A program made the position numbers and the translations under genes. Below, in pieces: positions 1 to 8,093 of a DNA stretch of 64,000 nt. Under the pieces are notes generated by a model. It was not told the origin of the DNA, made no database searches, and saw only the letters and a list, made by a program, of their open reading frames with translations. The DNA comes from Acidimicrobiaceae bacterium (lineage in GTDB: Bacteria > Actinomycetota > Acidimicrobiia > Acidimicrobiales > Aldehydirespiratoraceae): contig VYFQ01000016.1 in assembly GCA_009842325.1 (NCBI GenBank), positions 80,505 to 144,504 of the forward strand, given 5' to 3'. Within the stretch, counting starts at the first letter, position 1. Every line of letters begins with the position of its first letter.

Positions 1-270
1 AAAGCCGGGAGTGAGCATCAACGCGCCCGCAACCAGGATCAGCAGCCCGTCCACCAACTCCGCGGCGGGCAGCTCGCCGCGGCTCAGGCGGGCCCGGATC
101 TGGTTGAGCACACCCAGCCCGGAGCGGCGCACCATCCACGCCCCCACCACCGAGACCACGACCAGCAGCACGATGGTCTGGCCGGTCCCCATCCCGCCGG
201 CCACCTGGATGATCACATACAGCTCCAGCAGCGGCACGCAGAGCAGCGCGAGGAGCAGCAGGACGAACAC
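1..270 (-). CDS. fxsA: FxsA family membrane protein (C-terminus cut by window edge)
   Basis: The first 90 residues read from a GTG at 270 on the minus strand; the frame runs off the left edge. An in-frame TGA lies seven codons upstream of the GTG, so this start is well bounded. The sequence shows a hydrophobic N-terminal helix followed by PLLELYVIIQV, a second hydrophobic stretch ending GAWMVRRSGL, a basic loop RARLSRGELPAAELVDG, and a third hydrophobic stretch ending LTPGF. This order is characteristic of the FxsA family of small inner-membrane proteins, named for an E. coli protein that relieves exclusion of phage T7 by the F plasmid. Its role in actinobacteria is unknown. It is divergent from selA with a 44-bp gap. 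Confidence 0.8.
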   Translation of the reverse strand, partial: MFVLLLLALLCVPLLELYVIIQVAGGMGTGQTIVLLVVVSVVGAWMVRRSGLGVLNQIRARLSRGELPAAELVDGLLILVAGALMLTPGF

Positions 271-314
271 GCCCCCAGCGTAAGGGCATCACCCCGTATT
301 GACCGCTGGCCAGG

Positions 315-1616
315 ATGCCTAGCCTTGTGGCCGACGTGCCGACCCAGGATCGACCGCCCTCCGTCGACCGGCTAGCCCGCTCGCTGGCCGGCGTCGACCT
401 GCCCCATCCGCTTCTGGTGGACGCGGCCCGGGCCGCGATCGCGGCCGGTGATCCCGATTCGGCCGAGGATCGGGCCCGCGCCATGCGCCGGCGGCTGCTG
501 GCGCCGGTCATCAACGGGACCGGCGTGCTGCTGCACACCAACCTGGGTCGGGCGCCGCTGGCCTGGAGCCAGGGCGCCGACTATTCGAATCTGGAGCTGG
601 ATCTCGAGACCGGGGAACGCGGCGACCGCCAGGCCGGCGCGCCCGCGCTGCTGGCCCGGGCCTGCGGGGCCGAGGCGGCCATGGCGGTGAACAACTGCGC
701 CTCGGCGGTGATGCTGGTGCTGGCCGCGCTGGCCTCCGGCCGTGACGCGGTGGTCTCCCGGGGCGAGCTGGTGGAGATCGGCGGCGGCTTCAGGGTGCCC
801 GACGTGATGGCCTGGTCGGGGGCCCGGCTGGTGGAGGTGGGAACGACCAACCGCACCCGCCGGGCCGACTTCGCCGCCGCGGTGGCCGACGGTGCCAACG
901 ACGTGGCCGTCGTGGTGCAGGTGCACCAGTCGAATTTCCGGGTGGTGGGCTACACCGAGGCGCCCCGTACCGCGGAGCTGGCCGACCTGGGCCCGCCGCT
1001 GGTGGCCGACATCGGATCGGGCCTGCTCGACAGCCGCTGCGGATGGCTGGCCGGCGGCCCCCCGCCGTGGCTGGACTCCGAGCCGGCCGCCCGCCAGAGC
1101 ATCGAGGCCGGCGCGGCGCTGGTGACGTTCTCCGGCGACAAGCTCCTGGGCGGGCCCCAGGCCGGCATCATCGCCGGGCGGGCCGATCTGGTGGACGCCT
1201 GTCGCCGCCACCCGCTGGCCCGTGCCCTGCGGCCGGGCTCGCTAGTGCTGGCCGCGCTGCAGCACACCGCGCTGGCCTACCTGCGGGGCGACGGCGACGC
1301 CATCGAGTTCTGGCGCATGGCCGCGCTCACTCCCGCCCAGCTTCGAGAGCGCCTCGGCGCCTACGAGGGCCTGCGGGAGGTGAGCACCGCGGCCACGCCC
1401 GGAGGTGGCACCCTGCCCGGCGTCGAGATCGAGTCGGTGGGGGTCGCCGCGACCGGCGACCATGTGAACCGGCTGAGGTCGCGGCCCCGGCCGATCATCG
1501 CCCGGGTCGTCGACGGCGCCACCGTCGTCGACCTCCGCACCGTCCACCCCGACGACGACGCCGAGGTGGCCGCGGCGCTGCGCGAGGCTGCCAGCGTCAC
1601 CGAGCCACCTGCCTGA
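315..1616 (+). CDS. selA: L-seryl-tRNA(Sec) selenium transferase
   Basis: SelA is a PLP enzyme that converts seryl-tRNA(Sec) to selenocysteinyl-tRNA(Sec) using selenophosphate. The 433-residue product is slightly shorter than E. coli SelA. Hallmarks seen are INGTGVLLHTNLGRAPL near residue 67, SRGELVEIGG, EVGTTNRT, and the PLP-lysine motif TFSGDKLLGGPQAG with Lys276. The start is the ATG at 315; no strong ribosome site is visible. selB follows after 82 bp that hold an inverted repeat. No selD or selC lies in the window and no interrupted selenoprotein frame was recognised, so the targets must be elsewhere in the genome. Confidence 0.95.
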   Translation: MPSLVADVPTQDRPPSVDRLARSLAGVDLPHPLLVDAARAAIAAGDPDSAEDRARAMRRRLLAPVINGTGVLLHTNLGRAPLAWSQGADYSNLELDLETGERGDRQAGAPALLARACGAEAAMAVNNCASAVMLVLAALASGRDAVVSRGELVEIGGGFRVPDVMAWSGARLVEVGTTNRTRRADFAAAVADGANDVAVVVQVHQSNFRVVGYTEAPRTAELADLGPPLVADIGSGLLDSRCGWLAGGPPPWLDSEPAARQSIEAGAALVTFSGDKLLGGPQAGIIAGRADLVDACRRHPLARALRPGSLVLAALQHTALAYLRGDGDAIEFWRMAALTPAQLRERLGAYEGLREVSTAATPGGGTLPGVEIESVGVAATGDHVNRLRSRPRPIIARVVDGATVVDLRTVHPDDDAEVAAALREAASVTEPPA

Positions 1617-1619
1617 ACC

Positions 1620-1667
1620 GAATTGGCAGCAGAATGCCCCCTATACGGCGCATAACGCTGCCAATTC
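1620..1667 (+). other. 11-bp inverted repeat between selA and selB
   Basis: GAATTGGCAGC at 1620-1630 is perfectly complementary to GCTGCCAATTC at 1657-1667. Inside it, ATGC (1634-1637) can pair with GCAT (1650-1653). It starts 4 bp after the selA stop and ends 31 bp before the selB ATG. There is no T-run, so it is not a classic intrinsic terminator; an mRNA-processing hairpin, an attenuator or a protein-binding palindrome are possible. Confidence 0.6.
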
Positions 1668-1698
1668 CGATTCCCGCCGGCGAGCCGGCTACCCACCC

Positions 1699-3417
1699 AT
1701 GCACGTAGTCGCCACCGCGGGCCACGTCGACCACGGCAAGAGCACGCTGGTGCGGGCCCTCACCGGCACCGACCCCGACCGGCTGGCCGAGGAGAAGGAG
1801 CGGGGCCTCACCATCGACCTGGGCTTCGCATCGATGCCGCTGCCGTCGGGACGGCAGATCGCCTTCATCGACGTGCCCGGCCATGTCCGCTTCCTCAAGA
1901 ACATGCTGGCCGGGGTGAGCGGGGTGGACGCCTGCGTGTTCGTGGTCGACGTCACCGAGGGGTGGAAGCCGCAGTCCGAGGAGCACCTGCGGATCCTGCA
2001 ACTGCTCGGCCTCGGCCACGGGATGGTTGCCCTCACGAAGATGGACGAGGCCGACGACGACCTGGTGGAACTGGCCCGCCTCGACGTGGCCGAGCACGTG
2101 GCAGGCACGTTCCTAGCCGACGCGCCGATCGTCGCCACCGACGCGGTGACCGGCACCGGCCTCGACGCCCTCATCGACGCGCTGGACGGCCTGCTGTCCC
2201 TGACCCCCACCGCAGCCGATCGCAGCCGGCCCCGGCTCTGGGTGGACCGGGCCTTCGCCATCAAGGGCTCGGGCACGGTGGTCACCGGCACGCTGACCGG
2301 CGGAGCGCTCACCGCCGACGACACCTTGACTCTGCTTCCCGCCGGGCGCGGCGTGCGGGTGCGGGCCCTCCAGAGCCTGTACCAGCAGTGCGACCGGGTC
2401 GGTCCCGGCAACCGGGTGGCGGTCAACCTCGTGGGGGCGGGCCACCGCGACGTGGCTCGGGGAGATGCCGTGGTACGGGCCGAGCAGTGGCACGCCACCG
2501 ACACCATCGATGCCGAGCTGTCGGTGCTGGCCTCGCTCGACCATCCGGTCACCCGGCGGGGCGCCCATGTGGCCTACATCGGCTCGGGCGAGCATCCGGT
2601 GCGGCTGCGGGTGCTGGGGCCGACGGCCATCGAGCCGGGGAGGACCGGGCTCGTCCGCCTGCACCTACCGCTGCGTCTGCCGCTCTGCATGGGCGACCGG
2701 TTCATCCTGCGCGAGTCGGGGCGGTCCGAGACGGTCGGGGGTGGCGAGGTTCTCGATGTCGAGCCGGTGCTGCCAGCGTCCAGGGCCCGTCCCGACCGCT
2801 CAGTGGACCGGATCATCGCGGAGCGGGGCCGCATCGACGCGGCCCGCCTGGAGCGGATGACCGGGATCGCCCGCCCAGCCGACCTGGGACGGTGGGCGGT
2901 GGCGCCCGAGCACCTGGAGCAGACCAGCCGGCGGCTGACCGAGGCCGTGGCGGCGGCCGGGCCGCTCGGTCTCGATCTGGCCACCCTCGATGACTTCGAG
3001 CGGGCTGTGATCGACACGCTGGAAGGCGTCGACTTGGTCGAGGGGCGGGCCCGGCCCGCCGGCGGCGGGGATCCGCTGGCCGACCACCCGTTCGTGAAGG
3101 CGGCCGAGGCCGCTCCGTTCGCACCGCCCGCTCCCGACGACGTCGGCGGCGACGAGCTGCGCCTGCTGGTGAGGCAGGGCCGGCTTGTCGAGAGCGGCGG
3201 CATCCACTTCGGGGCGGAAGCGGTCGCCGAGGCCGGTCGGGTGGTGGCCCGGCTGCTGGCCGACAAGCCCGAAGGGGTGACGGTGGCCGAGGTCCGCGAC
3301 GCCTGGGGCACGACCCGCAAGTACGCCCTGGCCCTGCTGGCCCGGCTGGACGGCACCGGCGTCACCCGCAGGCGGGGAGACCTGCGCATCGCCGGGTCGC
3401 GGCTGCCTCAGGTATAG
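1699..3417 (+). CDS. selB: Selenocysteine-specific elongation factor
   Basis: SelB is the GTPase that carries selenocysteinyl-tRNA to the ribosome at UGA codons marked by a SECIS hairpin. The 572-residue protein opens with the G1 loop GHVDHGKS (residues 8-15), then DRLAEEKERGLTIDLGF (switch I), DVPGHVRFLKNML (G3) and ALTKMDE (G4). EF-Tu-like beta-barrel domains follow, then a C-terminal part with winged-helix character (PEGVTVAEVRDAWGTTRKYA) expected to bind the SECIS. The length is a little below the E. coli protein (614), which is common for actinobacterial SelB. It lies in tandem with selA, so co-transcription is likely. Confidence 0.93.
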   Translation: MHVVATAGHVDHGKSTLVRALTGTDPDRLAEEKERGLTIDLGFASMPLPSGRQIAFIDVPGHVRFLKNMLAGVSGVDACVFVVDVTEGWKPQSEEHLRILQLLGLGHGMVALTKMDEADDDLVELARLDVAEHVAGTFLADAPIVATDAVTGTGLDALIDALDGLLSLTPTAADRSRPRLWVDRAFAIKGSGTVVTGTLTGGALTADDTLTLLPAGRGVRVRALQSLYQQCDRVGPGNRVAVNLVGAGHRDVARGDAVVRAEQWHATDTIDAELSVLASLDHPVTRRGAHVAYIGSGEHPVRLRVLGPTAIEPGRTGLVRLHLPLRLPLCMGDRFILRESGRSETVGGGEVLDVEPVLPASRARPDRSVDRIIAERGRIDAARLERMTGIARPADLGRWAVAPEHLEQTSRRLTEAVAAAGPLGLDLATLDDFERAVIDTLEGVDLVEGRARPAGGGDPLADHPFVKAAEAAPFAPPAPDDVGGDELRLLVRQGRLVESGGIHFGAEAVAEAGRVVARLLADKPEGVTVAEVRDAWGTTRKYALALLARLDGTGVTRRRGDLRIAGSRLPQV

Positions 3418-3446
3418 ATCAGAAGCTTCAGACCGGGAGCTACGGA

Positions 3447-3716
3447 TCAGGCGCGGGCCATGCGTAGCAGGAGGTCGCGCCGCTCAATCTCGTTGAGACC
3501 GCCCCAGATGCCGTGCTGCTCACCGATGTCGAGCGCGTACTGCAGGCAGTCGGGCTGTACCGAGCAGGAGGCGCAGATGTCCTTGGCCCGAAGCTCGCGG
3601 CGCCGCTTCTCGTCGCGCTTCTCAACGTATGGAGGCGGGAAGAACACCGAGGCGTGGGGTCCCCGGCAAGCCGCCCGCAGCTGCCATTCGACTTCATCGC
3701 GCGAAGCAAATCTCAT
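3447..3716 (-). CDS. WhiB family iron-sulfur transcription factor
   Basis: An 89-residue WhiB protein. Four cysteines suited to a [4Fe-4S] cluster are seen at C17, C48, C51 and C57 (spacing CxxC then Cx5C), followed by the family turn GIWGG at 69-73 and a basic tail. WhiB proteins are restricted to actinobacteria and their phages and act with the sigma factor in redox or developmental control. I chose the ATG at 3716 because GGAGG stands about 10 bases upstream; the reading frame continues 18 codons further upstream without conserved features. The subfamily cannot be settled by eye. Confidence 0.92.
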   Translation of the reverse strand: MRFASRDEVEWQLRAACRGPHASVFFPPPYVEKRDEKRRRELRAKDICASCSVQPDCLQYALDIGEQHGIWGGLNEIERRDLLLRMARA

Positions 3717-3817
3717 ACAAGCGCGCCTCCTCCGAGTGACGAAATAGCACATGCACCTACGGAGATACAAGCCGCCGGAGAGCTTTTTCGGACTCCGGCA
3801 GCTGCGGCCATCGGGGG

Positions 3818-5128
3818 TCAGGGGGCGTTCTCGGCCTCAGATTCGTCGGGCGAGCCGTCCTCCGGGTCGGCCGGTTCCACCGTGAGGATCAATCCTTCCA
3901 GCGCCATGACGCGGACCGGGTCGCCCCCGGAGATGGGGGTGGCCCGCTGGGTTCGGGCCCTCCATGGGGCACCGTCGATCACCACCACGCCCTCGGGGTC
4001 GACATCGTCGCGGGCCACGCCGAGGGACCCGATCATCCAGTCGCGTCCGATTCTCGGCGTGCCGTAGCGGGTTCGGACCATGGCGGGCATGCCGGCCACC
4101 ATCCCGGCGAACACCCCGACGATCCCCGCCACCAGCGTGATCCACGACAGCATCACGCCTGCGAACAAGGTCAGCGACCCGGCCACCAGACAGACGGTGG
4201 CGATTACCGTCCACACCCTGGGCACACCGATCTGTATGTCCACGGCATAGCCGAACATGGCCACCAGCAGCAGGGCAATGGCCCAACCCCGGGCCGGCAG
4301 CGCCGCCAGGCCGTAGCAGCCGAGCAGGAAGGTGATGGCGCCGATCCCGCCGGCGATGCCCACGCCGGCGGTGTAGAGCTCGAACACGAGCAGCCCGCCG
4401 CCCACGAGGAACAGCAGGTAGGCGACCGCGGGACTGGCTGCCACGTGCATGAACTGGTCGAGCAGCGCGAGCTTGGCGAAGCGGACCCGGCTCACCGGGA
4501 CCCTCACCGGCTCGTCGCCGGATTCGTCGATCTCATACTCGAAGCCGGGCAGGTCGAGCACGAAGAAGGGCAGCGTCGGCGCCTCCCGGGCCAGGCCGAG
4601 CTCAATGGCCTCCGCGAAGGAGACGGTGGAGGAGCGCATGCTCGGGTAGGCCTCGGCGAAGGTCTCCGTCAGGTGCTCGGCCGGCAGTACCGGTGGACCG
4701 AGGTCACCCAGCTCCGATCCGGGAGCCAGAGCCAGATCGGTGACCACCCCGGCGAGTTGTCCCACCCCGCCGCGGGCCTCGGAGCCGGACGGGCCGACCC
4801 ACATCGTGACCGGCACTCCCGCACCGGCGATGCGGTCGGCCAACTCACGAAGCCGCTGGTCGTCGATGGTGGCCCGGGAGCTGTTCACCTGCAGCACCAG
4901 GCCGAGCGAGCCGTCTGCCACGGCCTTGTCGATGGACCGTTCGATGAAGTCGGCTATGATCGGGTCGAGATAGCCCGAGACCTCGACGACGTCCACCACT
5001 CCCGGTCCTGCCTGCGCGGCAACGCCGGTCGTGTTCGAGGCGGCAGCCGCAGGTAGGCCCATCACCAGTGCCGCCCCCAGAAGCACAGCCGCGAGCGAGA
5101 GCACGCGGACCCGCCGGATGATCCTCAT
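3818..5128 (-). CDS. NfeD-like membrane protein with ClpP/SppA-type N-terminal region
   Basis: A 436-residue membrane protein from the ATG at 5128. It has an N-terminal signal helix (about residues 8-30), a ClpP/SppA-like periplasmic region (about 44-200), several membrane helices (about 230-350) and a C-terminal OB-fold-like segment GVARDDVDPEGVVVIDGAPWRA typical of NfeD proteins. Family members act in membrane proteostasis, often next to stomatin-like proteins; none is seen here. In active members the serine sits in a SAG motif; the matching stretch here is VGPSGSEARGGVGQ (112-124), so the catalytic serine may be absent. The STAS gene lies 46 bp upstream on the same strand. Confidence 0.85.
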   Translation of the reverse strand: MRIIRRVRVLSLAAVLLGAALVMGLPAAAASNTTGVAAQAGPGVVDVVEVSGYLDPIIADFIERSIDKAVADGSLGLVLQVNSSRATIDDQRLRELADRIAGAGVPVTMWVGPSGSEARGGVGQLAGVVTDLALAPGSELGDLGPPVLPAEHLTETFAEAYPSMRSSTVSFAEAIELGLAREAPTLPFFVLDLPGFEYEIDESGDEPVRVPVSRVRFAKLALLDQFMHVAASPAVAYLLFLVGGGLLVFELYTAGVGIAGGIGAITFLLGCYGLAALPARGWAIALLLVAMFGYAVDIQIGVPRVWTVIATVCLVAGSLTLFAGVMLSWITLVAGIVGVFAGMVAGMPAMVRTRYGTPRIGRDWMIGSLGVARDDVDPEGVVVIDGAPWRARTQRATPISGGDPVRVMALEGLILTVEPADPEDGSPDESEAENAP

Positions 5129-5162
5129 CGGACGATGCAGTAGGGAGCGGTACCGCCGCCTG

Positions 5163-5176
5163 CCTGCTCGGCCTCT
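5163..5176 (-). repeat. Degenerate copy of the AGAGGCCGAGCGGG short repeat
   Basis: Minus-strand AGAGGCCGAGCAGG directly follows the STAS stop codon. It differs at one position from the 14-mer found at 11413-11426, 21812-21825 and 54409-54422. Confidence 0.4.
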
Positions 5177-5540
5177 AGGCGTCGGGATCGCGGTCGAGGG
5201 CGCTGACGGCGGCCTCGAGGGTCTCTTCCACCGGCACGATGCGGTCGAAGCCGGTGGTGTGCAGCAGGCGGAGCAGCGTGGTGCCGTTGCAGTACACCAC
5301 CACCCGGCCCTCGTTCTCGCGGATGCGGCGGATCCCGCCGATGAGCGCGCCGAGACCGGCCGAGTCAATGAAGGGCACGCCGCAGAGATCGACCACGAGG
5401 CGACCCGAGGCGGCGTGCTCGGCCAGCGCCTCGCGGAACTGGGCGACGGTGTAGGCATCGAGCTCGCCGGTTGGGCGAAGCAGGTGGTAGGGCTCTGCGC
5501 TCCCGTCGGCATCACGGCGGAACGACTCGATGTCCAGCAT
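5175..5540 (-). CDS. STAS domain anti-anti-sigma factor-like protein
   Basis: A 121-residue single STAS domain. The phosphorylation-site motif is clear: VVDLCGVPFIDSAGLGALIG, with Ser60 as the residue phosphorylated in SpoIIAA/RsbV relatives. Such proteins free a sigma factor by binding its RsbW-type anti-sigma kinase. The start is the ATG at 5540; a frame extension upstream into GTG codons is possible. The gene is divergent from a receiver-domain protein 45 bp away, which suggests a shared control region and a partner-switching pathway. An RsbW-like gene lies far away at 32.7 kb. Confidence 0.88.
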   Translation of the reverse strand: MLDIESFRRDADGSAEPYHLLRPTGELDAYTVAQFREALAEHAASGRLVVDLCGVPFIDSAGLGALIGGIRRIRENEGRVVVYCNGTTLLRLLHTTGFDRIVPVEETLEAAVSALDRDPDA

Positions 5541-5585
5541 GGCCACCGAGGTTAGCCCGCCCCGCCGGGCGGTACGATCTGTGCC

Positions 5586-5966
5586 GTGGCCGACGTGTTG
5601 CTGGTTACCGACGCCGACTGGATCGCGGAACAGTGCGAGGCCGCGCTGAGCGGCGACCACCGCCTTCACCGGGTGAGGCAGGGCGCGGACACCCTCGAGG
5701 CGATCGAGCTGGTCGAACCTCATCTGGTGCTGCTCGACCTGCAGGTCGGCAACATGGGCGGCATGGCGGCATGTCTGGCCGTCCGTCAGGAGGAGGACAT
5801 GGGCCGGCTGGAGCCCCGGCCGGTGATAATGCTGCTCGACCGCGACGCCGACGAGTTCCTGGCCCGACGCAGTGAAGCCGACGCCTGGCTGGTGAAGCCG
5901 ATCAACCCGATGGCACTGGCCCGCCTGGTGGCCTCCACCCTGGCCGACGCGACCGCTCCGGCCTGA
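5586..5966 (+). CDS. Single-domain response regulator (receiver), divergent
   Basis: A 126-residue receiver-like domain without an output domain, starting at GTG 5586. The phosphoacceptor is probably Asp51 in HLVLLDLQVGNMGG, and the conserved lysine is Lys104 in WLVKPINP. The Thr/Ser that normally follows beta-4 is not seen (PVIMLLDRDADEF), so phosphorylation switching may be altered. It is divergent from the STAS gene and no histidine kinase is adjacent. Family assignment is good, function unknown. Confidence 0.8.
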   Translation: MADVLLVTDADWIAEQCEAALSGDHRLHRVRQGADTLEAIELVEPHLVLLDLQVGNMGGMAACLAVRQEEDMGRLEPRPVIMLLDRDADEFLARRSEADAWLVKPINPMALARLVASTLADATAPA

Positions 5967-5983
5967 GTGGCCCGCAGCGGTCC

Positions 5984-6021
5984 CCCGCTCTTGTTCGCTT
6001 CGCTCAGGGGCCGCTCGGGCC
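5984..6021 (+). repeat. Dispersed repeat, copy 1 (38 nt)
   Basis: Begins CCCGCTCTTGTTCGCT and ends CCGCTCGGGCC. It matches the copies at 11329-11366 and 21727-21764 except at two positions. It lies between the receiver gene and tRNA-Pro. GGCC-type self-complementarity near its 3' end could form a small hairpin. Confidence 0.8.
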
Positions 6022-6053
6022 CTGGCCCCGACTAGCATCTTCGGCGCTGCACA

Positions 6054-6127
6054 CGGGCAGTGGCGCAGCTTGGTAGCGCGCCTCGTTCGGGACGAGGAGG
6101 TCGTGGGTTCAAATCCCGCCTGCCCGA
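6054..6127 (+). tRNA. tRNA-Pro (anticodon CGG)
   Basis: A 74-nt cloverleaf. The acceptor arm CGGGCAG (6054-6060) pairs with CTGCCCG (6120-6126), with discriminator A6127. The D-arm contains GGCGCAGCTTGGTAGCGC. The anticodon stem CCTCG/CGAGG encloses TTCGGGA, giving anticodon CGG. The T-arm is GTGGGTTCAAATCCCGC. CCA is not encoded. Confidence 0.97.
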
Positions 6128-6145
6128 CAGTTCCACAGGAAAGAC

Positions 6146-6180
6146 CCTCGTAGACCCCGGGTGCTCGGGGTGCTACGAGG
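6146..6180. terminator. Bidirectional hairpin between tRNA-Pro and the amidotransferase gene
   Basis: CCTCGTAG (6146-6153) pairs with CTACGAGG (6173-6180), and inside it ACCCCG (6154-6159) pairs with CGGGGT (6166-6171) around a 6-nt loop, with one bulged G. This 14-bp stem lies 18 bp after the tRNA and includes the stop codon of the converging gene, so it can end transcripts from both sides. No U-tract follows. Confidence 0.7.
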
Positions 6181-6886
6181 CGGCGGCCATGAAGTTGCGG
6201 TAGAGCTGCTCGGCGTCGGACATGAAGCCGTCCATGTGGCGGTCGGCGTCGGCCGCTAGGGCGTCGACAGAGTCCTCGCCGAGCACCGACTCCAGCGCCT
6301 GGCGGTAGGCGGGGATCTCCCCCCAGTTGCGGACGGTGTCGTCCTCGACCTCCACGTGGTACTGCATCGACCAAGCCCGTTCGCCCACCCGCATGGCCTG
6401 CACCCGGCACACCGGGGAGCTGGCCAGCACCACCGCGTCCTCGGGCGGCTGGGCCACGGCCACCGAGTGCCACTGGAGGGCGTGCTGCTGGCCGGCCATC
6501 TGGTCGAAGATCGGGTCGGAGCGGCCCTCGGGGGTCAGCTCGACCGGCAGGACCCCGATCTCGGGCGGGCGCTGCGGGCCGCACGTCCCGCCTAGGGCAT
6601 CGGCCAGGAGCTGATGGCCGAGGCACACGCCCAGGAAGGGGCGCTCAAGCTCCCGCACCCAGCGGCGGATGGCCTGCTTCTCGGGCACCAGCCACGGGTG
6701 CTCCTCCACGTCCCACACATCCATCGGGCCGCCCATCACCCACATGGCGTCGAAGTCCTCCAGCGGCGGGATGGACTCGCCCTCGTCGAGCTCGACCGCG
6801 GTCCAGGAGATGCCATCGGCCCTCAGGAAGTCGCGCAGGCGGCCGGGATGCTCGCAATCGATGTGCTGAAGAACGAGCAATCGCAC
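6173..6886 (-). CDS. Class I glutamine amidotransferase-like protein
   Basis: A 237-residue stand-alone GATase-1 domain like those annotated as GMP-synthase-like amidotransferases. The nucleophile elbow is FLGVCLGHQLLADALGG with Cys88; the partner residues are His177 and Glu179 in MQYHVEVE. Proteins of this kind hydrolyse glutamine or gamma-glutamyl compounds, but without a synthase domain or informative neighbours the substrate is unknown. The start is the ATG at 6886. The stop codon lies in the arm of the hairpin shared with tRNA-Pro. Confidence 0.88.
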   Translation of the reverse strand: MRLLVLQHIDCEHPGRLRDFLRADGISWTAVELDEGESIPPLEDFDAMWVMGGPMDVWDVEEHPWLVPEKQAIRRWVRELERPFLGVCLGHQLLADALGGTCGPQRPPEIGVLPVELTPEGRSDPIFDQMAGQQHALQWHSVAVAQPPEDAVVLASSPVCRVQAMRVGERAWSMQYHVEVEDDTVRNWGEIPAYRQALESVLGEDSVDALAADADRHMDGFMSDAEQLYRNFMAAAS

Positions 6887-6974
6887 GCCGCGAAGCTACC
6901 CCAGTCGCGGACGGGCACGGTGGTCGGGCAGTACCCTGTGATCGCAACGCCCAACGCCTCCAGGAGACGGCCGA

Positions 6975-7322
6975 GTGAGGGAATTGATACTCGAAGGCCG
7001 CGTGTCGTGGAGCTCGGACCGGCCGGGGCGAGACCGGACGCTGGCGGTGGGCCCGGCGCGGATCGGTGTACCGCGGATCGGTGGGCTGCTAAGACTGGCG
7101 ACCGCACTCGGCTTCGTGGCGGCCACCGCCCTGGTGGCGGCGCTCGCGGCGGCGGCCGCCGGAGCAGTGGCCGCCAGTCTCGGGGCCCGCTGGGCCGCCC
7201 GGCGCAGGGAGCAGGGACTGGACGACCCCGTCACGATCATGCAGCAGCGGGCCCGCCAGGCCAGAGAGTGGATCGACACCCGCTGGTCACCGGAAGACGA
7301 CGCTCCCGGCAGCGACCTATAG
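6975..7322 (+). CDS. Small membrane protein of unknown function
   Basis: A 115-residue protein from GTG 6975, preceded by AGGAG at a suitable distance. It has an arginine-rich N-terminal part, one alanine-rich membrane helix (about residues 42-70) and a charged C-terminal region RRREQGLDDPVTIMQQRARQ. I recognise no family. It is divergent from the amidotransferase gene (88 bp apart) and converges on the DUF2848 gene. Confidence 0.6.
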   Translation: MRELILEGRVSWSSDRPGRDRTLAVGPARIGVPRIGGLLRLATALGFVAATALVAALAAAAAGAVAASLGARWAARRREQGLDDPVTIMQQRARQAREWIDTRWSPEDDAPGSDL

Positions 7323-7360
7323 CTATTGGGTCTGGGCGCGCCCACCGCCGGCGCAGGGCC

Positions 7361-8041
7361 TCAGACGGCAAGTTCTGGCACGGTCTCCACCCGGTAGCTC
7401 AACTCGATTGGCGGCAGGCCCGGGCCGTCCAGCTCAGCCCGGAAGCCGGTGCTGGGCCGGATGTCGCCTATCACCGGCACGGTGCCGGTGAAGGCCACGA
7501 AGCAGTCCGGCGGCCCTCCGGCCCACGGTATGGCCGCCACGAGCTCCAGCGGATGCAGGTTCATGGCGGCCGATCCGTCCTGGTACAGCACGTCACCGTC
7601 GATATGGCTGCGCAGCACGAGGCCGTCCCAGCGGTCCCCCACCGCGTTGGCAGCCCAGCCGGATGCAGCCACCGGCTTGGGGCAGACCGCCTTTGAGGCG
7701 ATCATATGGACCGCTTCCAGGTCGCGGTCGGTGTGGTCGGACCCGACTGTCACGAAGGTCTCGTCGCTGTCGACCACCACCACGATCTCGGCCTCGCCCG
7801 AGCTGTTCGGCCCGGTCACGGCGATCGACGGCTCCTGCGTGATCAACCCGGGCGGGAACACCATGAACAGCGGGATGCTGGCCGGCCGGGCAACCCCCAA
7901 GGCGGCCAGCTCGTCGATGTGGTGCTCGACCGCGGCCCGGTCCCGGCCCGCGTAGCCGATCACGACCAGGGCGGCGGGCGCGAACAGCCGCTCGGCACCG
8001 TCGATCTCAAGCCGCACGGCTACCAACCCGTCCCGCCGCAT
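7361..8041 (-). CDS. DUF2848 family protein
   Basis: A 226-residue protein recognised as DUF2848 from SIPLFMVFPPGLITQ, GEAEIVVVVDSDETFVTVGSDHTDR and ASKAVCPKPVA. The family has a fold related to fumarylacetoacetate hydrolases by my recollection, but no proven activity; it usually travels with amino-acid or amide catabolism genes. It is the last gene of the long minus-strand catabolic series and follows the cupin gene after 52 bp. Confidence 0.8.
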   Translation of the reverse strand: MRRDGLVAVRLEIDGAERLFAPAALVVIGYAGRDRAAVEHHIDELAALGVARPASIPLFMVFPPGLITQEPSIAVTGPNSSGEAEIVVVVDSDETFVTVGSDHTDRDLEAVHMIASKAVCPKPVAASGWAANAVGDRWDGLVLRSHIDGDVLYQDGSAAMNLHPLELVAAIPWAGGPPDCFVAFTGTVPVIGDIRPSTGFRAELDGPGLPPIELSYRVETVPELAV

Positions 8042-8093
8042 TTGTGCGCAATTGAGCCGCCTCAGTCGGCATATTTGCTCACAGAACGGGCGG

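Noticed and set aside
1617-1698. selC (tRNA-Sec) in the selA-selB gap
   Set aside because: The gap is shorter than a tRNA-Sec, no T-arm or UCA anticodon arm is present, and the pairing is one simple palindrome.
7333-7344. Perfect 12-bp palindrome TGGGCGCGCCCA between two convergent genes
   Set aside because: It has no loop and is the kind of GC palindrome expected by chance at this composition; too weak to call a terminator.
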